Under the pieces are notes generated by a model. That model was not told the DNA's origin, did no database searches, and was given only the letters and a program-made list of their open reading frames with translations. This document shows positions 17,701-26,623 of a stretch of 64,000 nt of DNA, in pieces (position 1 is the stretch's first letter; each line of letters begins with the position of its first letter). The DNA is taken from NCBI RefSeq assembly GCF_026241135.1, contig NZ_JAPFGA010000001.1, positions 496,001 to 560,000 of the forward strand, in the 5' to 3' direction. The translations under genes and the position numbers were made by a program. The stretch is from Galbibacter kalidii (GTDB lineage: Bacteria; Bacteroidota; Bacteroidia; Flavobacteriales; Flavobacteriaceae).

Positions 17701-20700
17701 GGGTACCACATTCGGGTCGGAAAACGAATTTACCAGTCTATTACCAGGGGATTATACAGTAATCATTAAGGATGAGTTTGATTGTGAGAGCGATCCTGTT
17801 AATGTAACTATTGATGAAGTACCTGAAGTACCGGCAGCTCCCGTTAGTGGTGGAGATCAAACGGTTTGTGCAGATAACCCCATTCAGAGCTTAACGGCTA
17901 CCGCTACTGTAGCCTCAGGAGAAACACTTGTCTGGTATGACGCCTTGACAGGGGGTAATGTGGTAACAAACCCGATCTTGGATGACATTGGGACTGTTAC
18001 TTATTATGCAGAAGCAGTTAATGCCAATTGCCCAAGTTCAGACAGGACTCCGGTGATGTTGACTATTGAGCCGGCTCCACATATTGACCCTTTGAATGAC
18101 CAAGAAGGGTGTGTGGAATTTGTACTACCAACTATTACAGGTCTAACACTTTCTGGCAATGAAGCATATTATACCGAGCAAAATGGTTTAGGTACTCGAT
18201 ACGAGGCCGGTGACATCTTTACCACTATTGGCACAACAACCCTATATGCCTATGATGCAATAGATGGATGTTTCGATGAACAAATGTTCACTGTAACGAT
18301 TTATGATTCACCAATAGCCGAGGCTGGGGATGATCAAATACAATATGACAATGGTACCTCTACACTGGATGCCACAGCTCCGACTTTGGGGACAGGCGAA
18401 TGGAGTGTTATCGATGGCTCGTTATCCGGAACGATTTCAGATGTAAACGACCCGAATGCAACCGTTACGCTCAACCCGAATACTTCGGTAACATTGCGCT
18501 GGACGGTAACCAACGGTACCTGTAGTGTCTTTGATGATGTTGTATTGAATTATGTTTCGCAGGCAGATATTGTAACGGTAAAAGTGACAAGTGATGCCGG
18601 ACAGACAGAATACGTTCCCGGTGAAACTGTTGAATATACAGTAACCGTAACGAACAACGGTCCGAGTGATGCAGAACAAGTAAACATTGTAGACGTAGAT
18701 CCTGCCGGAGCGGAAATCGCAGGTTGGACGGCAGAAGTTGTGGCTGGTACCGTGACCTTACCGAATACGTCGGGAACCGGCAGTATTGACGAAACCATCG
18801 ATCTGCTGCCTGCTGGCGCTGAAGTGATGTACCACGTTACTGTTCAAACGTTCCCTCAGAGCGTGGAAGAATTGGTGAACGTGGTTCAGGTCACCGGCCC
18901 AACACCCGATCCGGATCCGGATTGTGAATATTGCGAAACACCTCCGCTGAACCCGAACCCGCAGGCTGATATTGTCACAGTGAAAACTACGAGCGATGCT
19001 GGACAGACGGAATACGTTCCGGGCGAGTCGGTAGAATATACGATTACCGTTACCAACAACGGTCCGAGCGATGCCCAGCAGGTAAATATCACGGATACAG
19101 CTCCTGTGGGCACAACGATAACAAACTGGACTGCCGAAGTAACAACTGGTACAGTTATGCTTCCGAATACCAGCGGTACGGGTGATATTGATGAAACTAT
19201 AAATACATTTCCGAATGATGCACTTGTGACCTACACGGTTACGGTACAGACCCCGGCGGATTTTACAGGCGACCTGGTCAATGCCGTACAGGTGACAAGT
19301 CCGACCCCGGACCCGAACCCAGGCTGTCCTGACTGTGAGACGCCTCCATTACCACCTGATGCCCAAGCCGACTTGGAAGTTGTCAAAGAGACAAGCGATG
19401 CCACTCAGACCAGTTTTATTCCAGGGGAGGCAGTAGAATATACCATTACGGTGACCAACAACGGACCAAGTGATGCCCAGGATGTAAACATCACCGATAC
19501 GGCCCCAACGGGCACGACGATTACCGACTGGACAGCAGCAGTGACCAATGGTACGGCTACCTTGCCTAATACCAGCGGCACAGGAGACCTTAATGAAACC
19601 ATCGGGACACTACCCGACGGAACAACAGTCAACTATACCGTTACGGTACAGACCCCGTCGGACTTTACAGGCGACTTGGTTAATGCCGTACAGGTGACAA
19701 GTCCGACCCCGGATCCCAACCCGGGCTGCCCTGACTGTGAGACCCCTCCATTACCACCGGAAGTCCAGGCCGATCTGGAGGTTGTCAAAGAGACAAGCGA
19801 TGCCGGTCAGACCAGTTATATTCCCGAGGAGGCTGTGGAATATACCATTACCGTTAGGAACAACGGACCAAGTGATGCACAGCAGGTGAATATCACGGAT
19901 ACGGCCCCTATGGGCACAACGATAACAAACTGGACTGCCGAAATAACAACTGGTGCAGTTACGCTTCCGAATACCAGCGGTACGGGTGACATAGATGAAA
20001 TAATAAATACACTTCCGAACAATGCAGTAGTGACCTACACGGTTACGGTACAGACCCCGGCGGACTTTACAGGCGACCTGGTCAATATCGTACAGGTGAC
20101 AAGTCCGACCCCGGATCCTAATCCGGGCTGTCCTGACTGTACTAGTACTATACCTATGGCGAACTCGGAAATAGCACTAGTTAAAACGGCTAAATTTAAT
20201 GATGAGAATCGTAATGGGGATACTGATATTGGAGAAACCATAACCTATGAATTTATAGTAACAAATGTTGGTGATGTACCGCTACAGAATGTTGTTATTA
20301 CCGACAGCCTGCCGGGGATAGATATGGAAGGAGAGCCATTCGATCTGGAGGTTGGAGAGCGTAAAAACAGTGGTTATACGGGAACATATGCCATCACCCA
20401 GAAAGACCTTGATAATGGAGTAATTATTAACCAGGCAACAGTTACTGGAAAAACTGTTTCAGGAATTACAGTGAAAGATATTTCAGATAATGCAGATATG
20501 TCTGGTGACGAACCTACTGTTATGGAGGTTCAGAATTGTACCCTCGAAGTATTTAATGCATTGTCACCGGACAATGACGGAATAAACGATTTTTTCAAAA
20601 TAGATGGAATAGATTGTTATCCGGATAATATAGTGAGGATATATAATCGATGGGGAATTTTGGTTTTTGAACGTTCCGGATACGACAATAAGACAGGGGT

Positions 20701-20842
20701 CTTTAGAGGGATCTCTAGAGGGCGGGCCACATTGCAACAGGAAGAAGCACTACCGGCCGGAACATATTTCTATGTGATCGAATATTATACTGACAGTGGA
20801 AGCAGGGCATCAAAGCAGGGATATTTATATATAAATAAATAA
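14795..20842 (+). CDS. Giant T9SS cargo with DUF11 repeats, type B sorting domain
   Basis: A 2015-aa surface or secreted protein. The signal peptide is about 1-33 (ends AYAQ). A DUF6923-like, propeller-resembling domain (about 34-295; YNGIGYNFEDNFIYGM) follows, then a DUF11-like domain, and two copies of an Ig-like module starting APVSGG (about 440-520 and 1014-1090). Four almost identical 134-residue DUF11 units start at residues 1256, 1390, 1524 and 1658, with a fifth divergent unit after 1790. The C-terminus (about 1913-2015; LSPDNDGINDFF, RIYNRWGILVFE) is a gliding-motility type B sorting domain exported by T9SS. It probably acts in adhesion or matrix. It heads an operon with a PorP/SprF and an OmpA protein, the usual partners of type B cargo. 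Confidence 0.93.
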   Translation: MLLLNKLKRLKEHRILILMLWGVFMGLTSAYAQEEPFDCNGSAYLVSSPSGTTPSTLYIVEANNPTIVNATITPSIPDRYNGIGYNFEDNFIYGMAAGDSPSLTGADIVRIDAEGTVTRLGAPQPTPGQTPGLATWTGNVNVNPNGGRVTIAPGVVGLDHKLYTMAVTNNNTAFLVTVDLTTMRYTTVRLSRDINVADLAFSPYNGFLYGIAGGQLIRINPNNGNQAIINPSSGSVPGVHAGGAWNDVQGRVYFYTNSSNTANGGERLYRYNPANNVFVNVRAVDPYRTFDATACFPTRLEKQISIPAEGLVPGDEVEFEFSIYNNQMLPITYDFEDVLASSDLSWVSGSVEPATPGGGTVSISGQVLTISGVTVQPTAATGEPLTFRVSVKVADNALYGSCYSNQATISQGGTTVVSDNPETEEHNDPTLFCLNECELPAPVSGGNIQQCANDPIQKITATATVPDGVQLIWYDVPAGGNVVTDPSLETVGSVTYYAAADDGTCISQNRTPVTLNILPTPVLDEIEDVNECVSYELPEITGTDLTGNEAYYTEPNGGGTKYLPGDVIDDSGNTTLYVYDAMEAEDNCEGDLTVASNTAYVIDDLFEDGTHHQYPGATNPGFWQGTANQQILYDSPGTPTGGQIYLGLVGDVSIDDTSACFGTEVNINAQVTVTNQGPGSGAGYSGRLGIIDKSTDQILYQTPLTVNFPANTAMTPIVSGIVPAADVLAGNIAIVIAVETYQGSFKNWQFSGFSADYQFQPESTQACSDEQSFELTINDLPELVITDPDPECLPATVDLTDAAVTTGSTPGLIFSYFEDAEGTVALSNPESVSETGTYYIRGEDPTTGCSTIMPVEAVLIDAPEVIVGQPFCINGQGSIEVTDPLGTNFEYSINGTDYQADPVFGSVAPGTYPVTARNMVTNCVSLETEATVNEEPEAPTPILTQPDCEVATGTIFMPKYTGATYSIDGGTTFGSENEFTSLLPGDYTVIIKDEFDCESDPVNVTIDEVPEVPAAPVSGGDQTVCADNPIQSLTATATVASGETLVWYDALTGGNVVTNPILDDIGTVTYYAEAVNANCPSSDRTPVMLTIEPAPHIDPLNDQEGCVEFVLPTITGLTLSGNEAYYTEQNGLGTRYEAGDIFTTIGTTTLYAYDAIDGCFDEQMFTVTIYDSPIAEAGDDQIQYDNGTSTLDATAPTLGTGEWSVIDGSLSGTISDVNDPNATVTLNPNTSVTLRWTVTNGTCSVFDDVVLNYVSQADIVTVKVTSDAGQTEYVPGETVEYTVTVTNNGPSDAEQVNIVDVDPAGAEIAGWTAEVVAGTVTLPNTSGTGSIDETIDLLPAGAEVMYHVTVQTFPQSVEELVNVVQVTGPTPDPDPDCEYCETPPLNPNPQADIVTVKTTSDAGQTEYVPGESVEYTITVTNNGPSDAQQVNITDTAPVGTTITNWTAEVTTGTVMLPNTSGTGDIDETINTFPNDALVTYTVTVQTPADFTGDLVNAVQVTSPTPDPNPGCPDCETPPLPPDAQADLEVVKETSDATQTSFIPGEAVEYTITVTNNGPSDAQDVNITDTAPTGTTITDWTAAVTNGTATLPNTSGTGDLNETIGTLPDGTTVNYTVTVQTPSDFTGDLVNAVQVTSPTPDPNPGCPDCETPPLPPEVQADLEVVKETSDAGQTSYIPEEAVEYTITVRNNGPSDAQQVNITDTAPMGTTITNWTAEITTGAVTLPNTSGTGDIDEIINTLPNNAVVTYTVTVQTPADFTGDLVNIVQVTSPTPDPNPGCPDCTSTIPMANSEIALVKTAKFNDENRNGDTDIGETITYEFIVTNVGDVPLQNVVITDSLPGIDMEGEPFDLEVGERKNSGYTGTYAITQKDLDNGVIINQATVTGKTVSGITVKDISDNADMSGDEPTVMEVQNCTLEVFNALSPDNDGINDFFKIDGIDCYPDNIVRIYNRWGILVFERSGYDNKTGVFRGISRGRATLQQEEALPAGTYFYVIEYYTDSGSRASKQGYLYINK
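18560..20167 (+). repeat. Four tandem 402-bp coding repeats
   Basis: Units start at 18560, 18962, 19364 and 19766, exactly 402 bp (134 codons) apart. They each encode one DUF11 module beginning QAD and ending in a CxxC-like turn (PGCPDCETPPLPP). Units 2-4 share long stretches that are almost identical at DNA level, for example around 19240-19330, 19640-19740 and 20040-20140. This suggests recent duplication or gene conversion and makes the copy number likely to vary. Confidence 0.9.
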
Positions 20843-20858
20843 AACAATACAATATAAG

Positions 20859-21770
20859 ATGAGATCAAGGATATTAGTTGTAGTAATAGGAATATTTGTT
20901 GGAGTTGTAGCGCACGCGCAACAGGATTCACAATACACACAATACATGTATAATACAATCACGATAAATCCTGCTTATGCAGGAAGCCGTGGATTGTTGG
21001 GACTTAATGGGATTTATCGTTCACAATGGATTGGATTTGAAGGAGCGCCCGAAACATTGGCTTTTTCTATGAATAGTCCGATAGGTCGTGGTGGACTGGG
21101 AGCGGGACTTTCATTTACAAGTGATAAAGTGGGACCATCTTCTGAGAACATGGTAGCGGCAGATATTTCTTATACCATTCAAACCTCTGATAGGGTTAAA
21201 CTATCATTTGGTATTAAAGCTGGTTTTAGCTCCCTTGATGTAGATATGGATAAATTAAATCCTGAAGAAATTAACGATCCGGGTATGCAGGATATTAACC
21301 GTACCGCTCCGGTTATTGGGGCAGGTGCGTATCTACATACCAATAAGTGGTATATTGGATTATCATCTCCCAATTTTCTGGAAACAAACCATTATGATGA
21401 TGTATCGGTTTCTTCCGTAACCGAAAAAGCTCATTTCTATTTAATAGGTGGGTATGTTTTCGATCTGAACAGCAGCCTGAAGCTTAAACCGGCTGTATTA
21501 ACTAAAGCCGTGGTAGGAGCTCCCTTGGCCGTTGATGTATCGGCAAATCTCCTGTTTAATGATCGTTTTACCCTTGGTGCAGCGTATCGTTGGGATGCTG
21601 CTGTAAGTGGTCTTCTCGGATTTCAGGTTACAGACCGTTTAATGCTGGGCTATGCTTATGACTATGATACAACTGAATTAGGTAACTATAATCAGGGCTC
21701 TCATGAAATCTTTCTCAGGTTCGAACTGAATACAATTATAAGGAACACTGTTAACCCTAGATTTTTTTAA
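20859..21770 (+). CDS. PorP/SprF family type IX secretion membrane protein
   Basis: A 303-aa outer-membrane protein with signal peptide (about 1-20, ending AHAQ) and the family start QQDSQYTQYMYNTITINPAYAG. Later strands, such as LSFGIKAGFSSLDVD, FTLGAAYRWDAAVSGLLGFQ and YNQGSHEIFLRFEL, complete the PorP/SprF-type barrel. Family members dock specific type B T9SS cargos at the cell surface. It starts 16 bp after the giant cargo gene and precedes the OmpA gene by 11 bp, so it is very probably the dedicated anchor of that cargo. Confidence 0.94.
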   Translation: MRSRILVVVIGIFVGVVAHAQQDSQYTQYMYNTITINPAYAGSRGLLGLNGIYRSQWIGFEGAPETLAFSMNSPIGRGGLGAGLSFTSDKVGPSSENMVAADISYTIQTSDRVKLSFGIKAGFSSLDVDMDKLNPEEINDPGMQDINRTAPVIGAGAYLHTNKWYIGLSSPNFLETNHYDDVSVSSVTEKAHFYLIGGYVFDLNSSLKLKPAVLTKAVVGAPLAVDVSANLLFNDRFTLGAAYRWDAAVSGLLGFQVTDRLMLGYAYDYDTTELGNYNQGSHEIFLRFELNTIIRNTVNPRFF

Positions 21771-21781
21771 AATAGAAACGA

Positions 21782-23710
21782 ATGGTATGCAAAAGTTATA
21801 TTAAAGGATGGTTGATAATGATGTGCATGTTGCTTGTATGTACAGTAATTGCACAGGAACAAAAGTTAAACCGGGCAGAAAAGGAATATTCCCGTCTTGG
21901 GTTTATAAAAGCTTCAGATATTTATGAAAAGGTGGCAAACAAAGGGTATAAGTCCGCAGAACTCTTTAAAAAGCTGGGAAACACTTATTATTTTAATGCT
22001 AAGTATGAAGAAGCAGGCAAATGGTATGAACAATTATTTGAATTAGAAGAAGACGTAAACTTTATATACTATTTAAGATATTCCCAATGTCTCAAAGTTA
22101 CAGGAAACGATAAAAAGGCCCGGAAGTATTATGACCTTTTTATGAAAAAGGGAGGTGTCATGAACAAGGATTTTACCTCCTCAGCGAATTACTTAGATAT
22201 TATAGAAAAACATTCCAATCGTTATACGATTACGAATCTACCAGTAAATACCGATGGTATCGATTTTGGATCGACAGTGTATGATGGATACCTGATTTTT
22301 GCTTCCACCCGCGATACAGGTACGGTGATCAAGCGAAAAAGTGCCTGGGACGGACATACTTTTTTAGATATTTATAAGACTCCTGTCGACTCGGTTGAGA
22401 AGAAAAATATTAAAAAAATCAAGGGGGAAGTGAACACACGCTTCCACGAATCATCTGTTGCTATTACAAAAGATGATAAAACCATGTACTTTACCAGAAA
22501 TAATACAACACCTCAGAATCTAACCGGGAAGCTCCAGACACAACACCTCAAAATCTATCGTGCTACCAATATTGATGGAAAATGGGTGAATGTGGAAGAT
22601 TTGTCAATTAATGGAGACAGGTTTTCAACGGCGCATCCTGTTTTAAGTCCGACCGAAGATAAATTATATTTTGTCTCCGATAGACCTGAATCGTTGGGCG
22701 CTACGGATATCTTTATGGCAGAAATACATTCCGACGGAACCTTGGGGAGGGCAGAGAACCTTGGGGAAAAGGTTAATACCAGAGGAAAAGAATCGTTTCC
22801 TTTTGTGACTGAGAGGGGAGAACTTTATTTTTCATCCGACGGGCATTTTGGTTTGGGAGGATATGATGTGTTTTATGTCATTCTTAAAAATGACATGCCA
22901 ACCGGAAGCCTGATCAATGTGGGAACTCCTGTAAATTCAGAATTCGACGATTTTGCATTTTCTATAGATACTGGAACCCATAAAGGATTTATAAGCTCTA
23001 ATCGAACAGGAGGGAAAGGATATGATGATATTTACGCATTTTTAGAACAAAAGGATATAAGAGAGCTGTTAAAAGCTCGCATTTATGGAAAAGTGATAGA
23101 TAAGAATACCCGTGAACCACTTGCCGCAACAACAATCATTTTTTTTACTGATGAAGGTAAAGCAATAGAGATCCATACTGACAATGAAGGAAGGTATGAC
23201 CAAGAGACCGATAGATATCAAATATACCGGTTAAGGGCAGAAAAGGAAAATTTCAGTACCGATGAGGCCATTTCCCAAAAAGATGTACCAGAACAGGAAA
23301 TCAATTTCGAATTGCAAAGGGATAGATTCCCAATAACTGAGGGACTCGATCTTGCAGAATATTTAGGAATCAAGGACATTTACTTCGATTTTGATAAATG
23401 GAACATAAGACCTGATGCAGAAGTGGACTTACAGAAAGTATTAGTCGTATTGCAACAATTTCCGGATATGAAAATTTCAATACATTCTCATACAGACAGC
23501 AGGGGGAATGATGCCTATAACATGCAGCTGTCGGACAAACGGGCAAAAGCAACCATGCAATATTTAATCGATAAAGGAATAGCTCCTGAAAGATTATCTG
23601 CTAAAGGATATGGAGAGACTCAATTATTGAATGATTGTGGTAATGGGGTAAAATGTAGCAAGGAAGAACATCAGCTGAACAGAAGGAGTGAGTTTATAAT
23701 TATTAAGTAG
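21782..23710 (+). CDS. OmpA/PD40 family T9SS-associated protein
   Basis: A 642-aa envelope protein. It has a signal peptide (about 1-25), a TPR-like helical region (about 28-125; YSRLGFIKASDIYEKVANKG), WD40-like PD40 beta-propeller repeats (about 150-420; STAHPVLSPTEDKLYFVSD, RGELYFSSDGHFGLGGYD) and a carboxypeptidase-regulatory-like domain (about 432-510). An OmpA peptidoglycan-binding domain closes it (about 525-642; ISIHSHTDSRGNDAYN, LSAKGYGE, NRRSEF). This architecture accompanies PorP/SprF genes; the OmpA domain would tie the surface complex to peptidoglycan. It is the last gene of the cargo operon and is followed by a stem-loop. Confidence 0.93.
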   Translation: MVCKSYIKGWLIMMCMLLVCTVIAQEQKLNRAEKEYSRLGFIKASDIYEKVANKGYKSAELFKKLGNTYYFNAKYEEAGKWYEQLFELEEDVNFIYYLRYSQCLKVTGNDKKARKYYDLFMKKGGVMNKDFTSSANYLDIIEKHSNRYTITNLPVNTDGIDFGSTVYDGYLIFASTRDTGTVIKRKSAWDGHTFLDIYKTPVDSVEKKNIKKIKGEVNTRFHESSVAITKDDKTMYFTRNNTTPQNLTGKLQTQHLKIYRATNIDGKWVNVEDLSINGDRFSTAHPVLSPTEDKLYFVSDRPESLGATDIFMAEIHSDGTLGRAENLGEKVNTRGKESFPFVTERGELYFSSDGHFGLGGYDVFYVILKNDMPTGSLINVGTPVNSEFDDFAFSIDTGTHKGFISSNRTGGKGYDDIYAFLEQKDIRELLKARIYGKVIDKNTREPLAATTIIFFTDEGKAIEIHTDNEGRYDQETDRYQIYRLRAEKENFSTDEAISQKDVPEQEINFELQRDRFPITEGLDLAEYLGIKDIYFDFDKWNIRPDAEVDLQKVLVVLQQFPDMKISIHSHTDSRGNDAYNMQLSDKRAKATMQYLIDKGIAPERLSAKGYGETQLLNDCGNGVKCSKEEHQLNRRSEFIIIK

Positions 23711-23766
23711 ACGTTCTAGTTACTTTCATCCTTCTGGTTATACTCATTTTTTATATCTAAAAAATT

Positions 23767-23787
23767 CCTCGAGGCTCTGCCTCGGGG
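23767..23787 (+). terminator. Stem-loop after the T9SS operon
   Basis: CGAGGC (23770-23775) pairs with GCCTCG (23779-23784), extended by CCT/GGG. It lies 57 bp after the OmpA stop. No strong T run follows, so it may be a dispersed repeat palindrome that also ends transcription rather than a classical terminator. Confidence 0.4.
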
Positions 23788-23955
23788 ATAGCCGGTTTCA
23801 AGAAATTTTTTATTACTCCCAAAGGTTATTTATACTGCGATGAAAATACAGGAAGCCCCAGAAAAAATTAGTTGCCCATTATCTTCCTTAAAAAGCGGAT
23901 GACCTATGAAATACGTGTCTAAATCAGTATCTTTATTGTCCTAAAAAGCTGGATA

Positions 23956-25041
23956 GTGGAAAACAAGGGCCTGATATTTATACCGGACATTAGCGGGTTT
24001 TCACGTTTTGTGAGCGAAATGGAAATTGAGCATAGCCGCCTCATTATAGGCGAACTATTGGAAATTCTGATCGATGCCAACCACACAGGTCTTACCGTTT
24101 CCGAAATCGAGGGCGATGCCATTTTATTCTATAAATTCGGAGAACGCCCGCCTTTGAAAGAAGTTTATGGGCAGGTAAAGGGAATGTTCGAAGCATTTCA
24201 CAAAAATCTGATGACCTATGAAAATAGGCGTTATTGCCAATGTAAGGCCTGCATGTCCGCCATTGGACTTACCTTAAAAGTCATTACCCACTACGGGGAA
24301 TTTACCGGATATAAGGTCAAGGATTTTAATAAGCTGATCGGCAAGGATATCATAGTGGCTCATCGGCTCCTTAAAAATGATATAGCAAACCACGAGTACT
24401 GGTTGGTTACGGCCGAGCTTGCAAAAAACAATCCTCTATCTGATCTGGACGAATGGATAGCATGGCGCGATAGTAAAAAGCTTACTGAAGAAGGTCCGAT
24501 AGCGTTCCGCTATGCCCAACTAGGCCCCCTTAAAGAGCAACTTCCCCAAGACCCGATCCAAAAACTAGACCTGACCGAAAAAACCAAGGTACTCACATTT
24601 ACAAGGGAATACAAAACAGATATCATTACCTTATTGCATGCCGCAGCGGATTTCAATTACCGGTCCCGTTGGATGCAGGGTGTAAAGAACGTGCAGGTCG
24701 AAAACCATTTTCTCCCCAGAATCGGTTTGCGATGTAAGATTATTTCAGACCGTGGGGAAGCTTTCACCTATGCTAACCATTATTCCTATCAAAAAGAAAG
24801 GATAGAATTCAGTGAAGTAGAAGAGGGAACGGAAACACTCTCACATTACACTTTGAAAAAACTAGGCGACCGGAAAACAAGACTGACCCTCGACTATTAT
24901 ATCAAAAAAAATCTGTTCTCGAAACTCATGTTCGATTTGAGAAATAAGGATAAGGTAAAGTCCACCATTACTAAGTCATTGCAAAATCTCGATGGGCTTG
25001 TCGGGAAAATAAGGGTACCGGAAAGCTCTGTAAGGATTTAA
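23956..25041 (+). CDS. DUF2652 (cyclase-like) - SRPBCC protein
   Basis: A 361-aa cytoplasmic protein with GTG start. The N-terminal half (about 1-200) is DUF2652, which resembles class III nucleotide cyclase domains: FIPDISGFSRFV with D11, VSEIEGDAILFYK with D54, and IGKDIIVAHRLLKND like the substrate-proximal helix of cyclases. The C-terminal half (about 205-355) has the SRPBCC/START-like pattern (FNYRSRWMQGVKNVQVEN, HYTLKKLGDRKTRLTL). Whether it makes a cyclic nucleotide is unknown; the second half suggests binding of a hydrophobic ligand. It stands alone, convergent with the GlxA-type regulator. An upstream in-frame ATG was not found, so GTG at 23956 is used. Confidence 0.82.
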   Translation: MENKGLIFIPDISGFSRFVSEMEIEHSRLIIGELLEILIDANHTGLTVSEIEGDAILFYKFGERPPLKEVYGQVKGMFEAFHKNLMTYENRRYCQCKACMSAIGLTLKVITHYGEFTGYKVKDFNKLIGKDIIVAHRLLKNDIANHEYWLVTAELAKNNPLSDLDEWIAWRDSKKLTEEGPIAFRYAQLGPLKEQLPQDPIQKLDLTEKTKVLTFTREYKTDIITLLHAAADFNYRSRWMQGVKNVQVENHFLPRIGLRCKIISDRGEAFTYANHYSYQKERIEFSEVEEGTETLSHYTLKKLGDRKTRLTLDYYIKKNLFSKLMFDLRNKDKVKSTITKSLQNLDGLVGKIRVPESSVRI

Positions 25042-25090
25042 AATCTTCATTTTACCGGACAGGGAGTTCAGTCAAGTTTATGGTTAGAAA

Positions 25091-26062
25091 CTATATATTC
25101 TTATTGTACTTGTTTCGGTATTCAACTGGGGTCAAACCCGTTATTTTCTTGAACACATTGCGGAATGCCTTGGTATCGGTATATCCCGCATCGAACATCA
25201 CTTCAGTAATGTTCTTGCGGGTGGATTCAAAGCTGCGTTTGGCGGCCTCTACTTTTACCCGTTGATGGTATTGAATGACCGTGTTGTTGGTAGCCTGTTT
25301 AAAACGCCGTTCAAAACTCCTGCGACTTACGGCCACCATTTCGGCCAGTTCGTCCACAGTTATCTTTTCCTGATAATTTTCCTCTATGTATTCCTGTGCT
25401 TTTTTCACTTCTTCATCGTTATGACCTTTCTGTCCCGTAAACATCATAAAGGCAGACTGGCTTTCCCTGTCGATATCGATGGCAAAATATTTGGAGGCCA
25501 ATATTGCCGTCTCCCTGTCCGTATATTTTTCCAGTATATAAAGCAATAGGTTCCACAATGAGTTCGCCCCACCACTGGAATAAATACCGTTTTCTTCGGT
25601 AATAACGCCTCCATCCACTACTTCCACTTCGGGAAACCGTTCCTTGAACTCGTTGTAGTAGGCCCAATGCGTAGAGCATTTTTTTCCGTCCAAAAGTCCG
25701 GTGGAAGCCAACAAAAAAGCACCTACACATAATGAGGCCACTTCCGCCCCGTTTTTATATTGATGGGCTATCCATGGAAGGGCGGCTTCGTTCAGCGTGA
25801 TCGAATTTTCCATATCACCAAAAACAGGTGGCACGATGACAAGGTTGGCTTGTCCTGCATTTTCCAAAAGCACATCTGTTGAAATGGAATAGAACCCGTC
25901 TTGCACCCGTACCTCCTTTTGGCTACCTACCAATTGCACATTAAATAAGGCTTTCTTTCCAGCGGCCTGTAAAAATTGATTCGCCGTGGTAAATAGGTAA
26001 CGGGGACCGGTTACACCTTCGGCGACTGCCGATTCGGGGACTAATATGGCTATGTTTTTCAT
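25091..26062 (-). CDS. GlxA-type transcriptional regulator (DJ-1/PfpI + AraC)
   Basis: A 323-aa regulator. Residues 1-195 form a DJ-1/PfpI-like amidotransferase domain, with the nucleophile-elbow region VASLCVGAFLLAS and GKKCSTHW. Residues about 215-320 form an AraC-type double helix-turn-helix (ITVDELAEMVAVSRRSFERR, NITEVMFDAGYTDTKAFRNV). This is the GlxA architecture. It is divergent from the SRPBCC-DoxX-VOC genes and is the best candidate to control them; the inducer is unknown. Confidence 0.93.
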   Translation of the reverse strand: MKNIAILVPESAVAEGVTGPRYLFTTANQFLQAAGKKALFNVQLVGSQKEVRVQDGFYSISTDVLLENAGQANLVIVPPVFGDMENSITLNEAALPWIAHQYKNGAEVASLCVGAFLLASTGLLDGKKCSTHWAYYNEFKERFPEVEVVDGGVITEENGIYSSGGANSLWNLLLYILEKYTDRETAILASKYFAIDIDRESQSAFMMFTGQKGHNDEEVKKAQEYIEENYQEKITVDELAEMVAVSRRSFERRFKQATNNTVIQYHQRVKVEAAKRSFESTRKNITEVMFDAGYTDTKAFRNVFKKITGLTPVEYRNKYNKNI

Positions 26063-26176
26063 ACTTCAAATATAAAAAGTTTGGCGGGATCAACCCTCAG
26101 ATTAGCCGTTATCATACCCGAATACTTTAAATTAATGTTCGCAAATTTGTACTGTAAACATTTAAAAACACATATC

Positions 26177-26590
26177 ATGGAACGAATTACAGTAAAAAAC
26201 ACAGTAAACACATCTGCAAAAAAGGTATGGGATCTATGGTCGGGTCCAGAACATATTGTAAAGTGGAACACACCATCAGAAGACTGGCATACTCCCCATG
26301 CGGAAAATGATTTGAGGGTTGGTGGAGCATTTCTTTCAAGAATGGAGGCGAAGGACGGGAGTTTCGGTTTTGACTTTGGAGGCACTTATGATGAAATAGT
26401 ACCACATAAACGAATTGCTTACACTCTTGGCGACGGGCGAAAAGTGGAAGTGGACTTTAAGGAACAGGATGGGCAAACGGAAATAGTCAGCACCTTCGAC
26501 GCCGAAACCCAAAACCCCATTGAAATGCAGCGGGACGGTTGGCAGGCCATTCTGGACAATTTTAAAAAGTATGCAGAAGGCATTGACTAA
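26177..26590 (+). CDS. SRPBCC (AHSA1-like) family protein
   Basis: A 137-aa single-domain protein of the SRPBCC superfamily, AHSA1-like. Seen motifs are MERITVKNTVNTSAKKVWDL, WSGPEHIVKWN and the end QRDGWQAILDNFKKY. I chose the ATG at 26177 since the fold begins there; an upstream in-frame start would add 32 unrelated residues and reach into the promoter region. It is the first gene of a set divergent from the GlxA-type regulator, followed after 33 bp by a DoxX-like gene. It probably binds a small hydrophobic ligand. Confidence 0.9.
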   Translation: MERITVKNTVNTSAKKVWDLWSGPEHIVKWNTPSEDWHTPHAENDLRVGGAFLSRMEAKDGSFGFDFGGTYDEIVPHKRIAYTLGDGRKVEVDFKEQDGQTEIVSTFDAETQNPIEMQRDGWQAILDNFKKYAEGID

Positions 26591-26623
26591 AAAATAAATA
26601 TTAACATAAAAAACAATAGCAAA

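Noticed and set aside
18560-20167. Insertion sequence or mobile element in the repeats
   Set aside because: The 402-bp units stay in frame and encode DUF11 domains; there is no transposase and no terminal inverted repeat.
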